DNA of 8,642 nucleotides from Beijerinckiaceae bacterium. GTDB lineage: Bacteria; Pseudomonadota; Alphaproteobacteria; Rhizobiales; Beijerinckiaceae. The stretch spans positions 1 to 8,642 of the forward strand of contig CANGOK010000139.1 of assembly GCA_947455285.1 (NCBI GenBank), in the 5' to 3' direction. Below the pieces are notes generated by a model. That model was not told where the DNA came from and did no database searches. It was given only the letters and a program-made list of their open reading frames with translations. The position numbers were made by a program, and so were the translations under genes. Positions within the stretch are counted from its first letter, which is position 1; every line of letters starts with the position of its first letter. Positions 6,386-8,642 of the stretch are shown one piece after another.

Positions 6386-7180
6386 TCATGCTGCTTGGGC
6401 GCCGAACAACGCCTCGCGATAGTCCTTCAGCACCAGCTTCGTCAGCCCCTCGCCCGACTGAATGCGTCCCAAGCCCGGCGCCAAGACGGCAGGCGCGCCA
6501 TCCCGGAAAAACCGATCCCAGGCGCGGGCGTGACCATCGGTCCACGCATGTTCCAGCCAATCCCATTTGGCGAGCGCATGGGCGCGGATCATTTCGGGCC
6601 TCGGTCGTCCATCAAGCTGGGTGCGGACAACGGGATCATCCGGGTTCGTCAGAAGATCGGCGCTGAAGGAATCAGAAGTGAACAGCACATTCGCTTGCGC
6701 ATGTGCGATCCAAATGGTCGAAAGCGTCTTGATGACGGGCTCATGGGGCGTGATCTGGGGAAAGCCGAAATCGCTCAGTGGGCGCCCAAAGATCATCCGC
6801 TCAGCCACAAGTCCCTCGCGGGGCTTACGCTGCATTTCGACGAGGCCGAGCAGCGGCAGATTCTTCATGATGCCAAGCACGCGCAAATCAGGGTAGCGAT
6901 CGACCACGGCGCCGACATTGGTGATCGCGTCAGGTTCGCTACGCGAAATCATCACGGTGAGATGACGCGAGCCGATAATTCCCTCAAGCGCGGACATGAG
7001 CTGGTCGCGGTGCGCCAGCGGTCCGGTGTCGATCAAAAGGGCCTTCTCATCGCCAAGACAGACATATTTGTTGAAGGGCTCGAAGCCAGTGGCGCCCACG
7101 GGTCGCCAGCTGCGACCGGCGACCGGCTCGATGTCCGACAGGGCCAGCACGCCCGGCGCGATTTCGGCGATCCGGCTCAT
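6386..7180 (-). CDS. MBL-fold protein that has lost its metal-binding histidines
   Basis: A 264-residue protein with metallo-beta-lactamase fold signs: FNKYVCLGDEKALLIDTGP (36-54) and a strand-turn VMISRSEPDAITN (77-88) where the metal motif HxHxDH or HxExDH should be. Set against HTEPDH, the first His is Arg80, Glu82 and Asp84 remain, and the last His is Ala85. The later motif LFTSD keeps Asp170. By alignment of STIW...LFTSD with the neighbour, the middle His is lost (Ile149), though His146 is close by. The final PTHG becomes PGLG (residues 235-238). A normal two-metal site is therefore unlikely. The gene follows the more complete MBL gene with an ATGA overlap, so the two are probably co-translated, and it could be a non-catalytic partner or a hydrolase with another chemistry. 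The C-terminal domain (about 190-264, WDWLEHAW...) is helical in character. No signal peptide. Confidence 0.8.
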   Translation of the reverse strand: MSRIAEIAPGVLALSDIEPVAGRSWRPVGATGFEPFNKYVCLGDEKALLIDTGPLAHRDQLMSALEGIIGSRHLTVMISRSEPDAITNVGAVVDRYPDLRVLGIMKNLPLLGLVEMQRKPREGLVAERMIFGRPLSDFGFPQITPHEPVIKTLSTIWIAHAQANVLFTSDSFSADLLTNPDDPVVRTQLDGRPRPEMIRAHALAKWDWLEHAWTDGHARAWDRFFRDGAPAVLAPGLGRIQSGEGLTKLVLKDYREALFGAQAA

Positions 7181-8010
7181 GATCGCGCCCCATTGGCTTG
7201 CCGCAGGCCCGTCTCGAACACATCGGTCAATTCCCGCGCATCCATGATCACCCCGCCATGGGTCGGCGCGATGATGTCGGCGGGATATTTCTGCAGGAGA
7301 TCACGCAGTTTCGCGATGGTGATCTCGGCGTCGACATAGCGCGTCCAGCCAAGCGCGCCTTCAATGACCACCCGCGTGTCTTCAACGCGCGGCAGTTGCG
7401 CCAGCTCGTTGGAGGTCATCGCGCATTCACCCTCCATATGGTCGTGGGTGTAGGGGTAGCCGTCGCTCACGAAGAGGATCTTACGCTCTTCCTCATAGGC
7501 CCAGAGCGTGTTGACGAGATCATGCACGACGCCCTCGACGATGACGAAGGTGCGCCCGCCAAGATCAATCTTCTCCCCAGGCCCCATCGGCCGTAGCCGA
7601 TGCGCCTCGCCTGGCGCATAAAGCTCGTAATTGCGCGTATCGCCGATCACGAGAGCCTCGGGGAAGGCCTTCAGCAGGCGGCCCAGGTTGCCCATATGGG
7701 GCGCTTCGGGATGGGTCGGAAAGATATAGTCGAGTTTGCGGCCGCCAAGCACCTTCTGCAATTGCGGCCACATGGACTCCCATGCAAAGGGCGGCGCAGT
7801 GTCGACGAGAACGCTGCGCTCCTCGCCCATCAGCAGAAAGCAGGAATTGTGATTGTGCAATTCCTTGCCGTTGACGGTGATGCGCAGGCAGCCCGTGAAC
7901 CAGTAGGCGCCTGGCGCAAATTCGCGCGGGAAGACGGGAACGGTCTTGGGCACGCCCATGGCCATTGGCGCCCCGTCCTCATCAAGCCCCACCTCAAGAT
8001 CACTTGCCAT
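7177..8010 (-). CDS. MBL-fold metallo-hydrolase (HxExPH motif)
   Basis: A 277-residue MBL-fold protein. Residues NSCFLLMGEERSVLVDTAPP (55-74) form the first strands. The metal motif is PTHPEAPHMGN: His100, Glu102, Pro104, His105, closest to the HxExDH of oxygen-reducing or flavodiiron-type domains but with Pro replacing the Asp. Other ligands are in place: His163 (VVHDLVNTLW), Asp183 (LFVSDGYPY) and His251 (IIAPTHGG). The flavodoxin domain of true flavodiiron proteins is absent. A cytoplasmic metal-dependent hydrolase or oxidoreductase is likely; the substrate is unknown. ATG 8010 is preferred over ATG-like starts at 8040 and 8070: GGAAGG lies six bases before it, and the longer forms would only extend into the preceding gene in an unconserved Arg-rich stretch. 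It overlaps the Bug gene by 11 bases and the next MBL gene by ATGA, so all three are likely coupled. Confidence 0.87.
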   Translation of the reverse strand: MASDLEVGLDEDGAPMAMGVPKTVPVFPREFAPGAYWFTGCLRITVNGKELHNHNSCFLLMGEERSVLVDTAPPFAWESMWPQLQKVLGGRKLDYIFPTHPEAPHMGNLGRLLKAFPEALVIGDTRNYELYAPGEAHRLRPMGPGEKIDLGGRTFVIVEGVVHDLVNTLWAYEEERKILFVSDGYPYTHDHMEGECAMTSNELAQLPRVEDTRVVIEGALGWTRYVDAEITIAKLRDLLQKYPADIIAPTHGGVIMDARELTDVFETGLRQANGARS

Positions 8011-8642
8011 CGAGGGCCTTCCGAACGCGCGCGACGACATCGGGAGGCGTCGCCAGCACGCTTTTGACAAGCACAGCGATTTCCTCCCCCTTCATAGGCT
8101 CGATATCGAGCTGCAGACGCTTCGCCTCAGCCAAAAAGGCGGGATCCTGCATTGTGTCGTCGAAGGCCTTGCGCAAGGCCGCCACGCGAGCGGGTGGCAC
8201 GCCGGGCGGCGCCACGAAAGGCCGCCCCGCTTCAAGACGCGACGTCAGAAGCTTCAGGGCGAGACGGTCTTCGTCGCTCTTGGCCAGCGTCTCCATAAGC
8301 GGATAGGCGCCGAGGTCGGGGTGGGACGGAGAGCTCCATTGGGCGAAGATGCGGATCTTGCCATTGGCGATCCAGTCTGCGTTCAGGGTCTTTAGGCTCG
8401 ACCATGCGAGCGCGCCTAGGCCCTGCACCTCGCCGGCCTCCATCGCCTTGTGGATCTGCGCGGTGCCCTCGTAGCCGCTGACGATCTTGAATTTCGTCTT
8501 GAGAATAGCGTTCGCGACCAAGGGGAAATCAACCTGCGTGGTTCCCGAAGTCGTGGCGCCGATGATCAGCTCCTGCGAAAGCAGATCCTTCAATTCGCGG
8601 ATGGGCGCCGTGTGCCAGGCATAGGCCACTTGAGTGTCGCGA
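8000..8642 (-). CDS. Bug/TctC-family substrate-binding protein (N-terminus beyond window)
   Basis: The last 213 residues of a Bug/TctC-type periplasmic binding protein; signal peptide, first strand and pocket loop lie past the right edge. Visible family marks are AWHTAPIRELKDLL near the edge, IIGATTSGTT (ligand loop), FKIVSGYEGTAQIHKAMEAG, LAWSSLKTLNADWI, GRPFVAPPGVPPARV and a C-terminal PMKGEEIAVLV helix. Each has a counterpart in the plus-strand Bug protein at 2031-3050 (WHTNPIKTI, SWSTLKASNPDWI, GRPFVMPPGTP, TGEEM), so the two are related copies, though clearly diverged. It is the first gene of the minus-strand operon seen here and overlaps the MBL gene start by 11 bases, which ties uptake directly to the catabolic enzymes. 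The operon promoter, and possibly TctA/TctB genes, would be upstream, outside the window. Confidence 0.9.
   Translation of the reverse strand, partial: RDTQVAYAWHTAPIRELKDLLSQELIIGATTSGTTQVDFPLVANAILKTKFKIVSGYEGTAQIHKAMEAGEVQGLGALAWSSLKTLNADWIANGKIRIFAQWSSPSHPDLGAYPLMETLAKSDEDRLALKLLTSRLEAGRPFVAPPGVPPARVAALRKAFDDTMQDPAFLAEAKRLQLDIEPMKGEEIAVLVKSVLATPPDVVARVRKALDGK
8017..8022 (-). promoter_or_regulatory. ribosome binding site deciding the start of the MBL hydrolase gene
   Basis: GGAAGG on the minus strand, six bases before ATG 8010 and lying inside the last codons of the upstream Bug gene. It favours the 277-residue product over longer versions starting at 8040 or 8070. Confidence 0.65.

Noticed and set aside
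6311..7339. Plus-strand open frame of about 342 codons
   Set aside because: It lies antisense to the degenerate MBL gene and neighbours, which have clear fold motifs, good ribosome binding sites and coupled starts. Its translation is His/Arg-rich without any recognisable domain, as usual for antisense frames in GC-rich DNA.
7177..8010. Flavodiiron (oxygen-reducing) protein identity for the MBL gene
   Set aside because: The HxE part of the motif resembles that family, but the flavodoxin domain is absent and the key Asp is Pro, so only the MBL fold is claimed.
8011..8070. Twenty-residue N-terminal extension of the MBL hydrolase
   Set aside because: It lies wholly within the upstream Bug coding sequence, and a good GGAAGG site supports the start at 8010.

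Overview
The window is GC-rich bacterial DNA, almost wholly coding, with ten protein genes and no RNA genes, CRISPR array, integrase or insertion sequence that I can see. Bug/TctC-type substrate-binding proteins of the GGGYDxYARL subgroup, together with an NtaA-type flavin monooxygenase, point to a proteobacterium with many solute-binding proteins. An alphaproteobacterium of the Hyphomicrobiales (Bradyrhizobium- or Bosea-like) is my best guess, but this is inference from protein style only.

Layout from the left. A two-gene minus-strand unit (about 1-1874) encodes an ABC-type periplasmic binding protein and, overlapping it by ATGA, an exported alpha/beta hydrolase cut by the left edge. A 156-bp intergenic region (1875-2030) separates it from a divergent plus-strand gene (2031-3050) for a Bug/TctC binding protein. 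That gene ends exactly where a long minus-strand operon ends: the two stop codons abut as TGATCA at 3048-3053. The operon runs from beyond the right edge down to 3051, in transcription order: Bug/TctC binding protein (partial), MBL-fold hydrolase, degenerate MBL-fold protein, LLM flavin monooxygenase (NtaA/SnaA/DszA type), class II aldolase/adducin-like protein, YciI-like protein, alpha/beta hydrolase. Gaps are 34 nt or less and two junctions overlap, so one transcript is likely.

Together this looks like a catabolic island for an organic compound taken up from the periplasm. Binding proteins would capture the substrate or products. The reduced-flavin monooxygenase would open or cleave it (C-N, C-S or ring bond, by family analogy). 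MBL and alpha/beta hydrolases, the aldolase-like protein and the YciI-like protein would process intermediates. The substrate cannot be read from the sequence. No flavin reductase, transporter membrane subunit or regulator is inside the window.

The most interesting points are the side-by-side MBL pair in which one member has lost its metal-binding histidines, an exported hydrolase with Ala at the nucleophile position, an aldolase-like protein with Gly where the catalytic Glu is expected, two related Bug proteins flanking the operon in opposite orientations, and a long inverted repeat plus terminator-like element in the end of the last operon gene.
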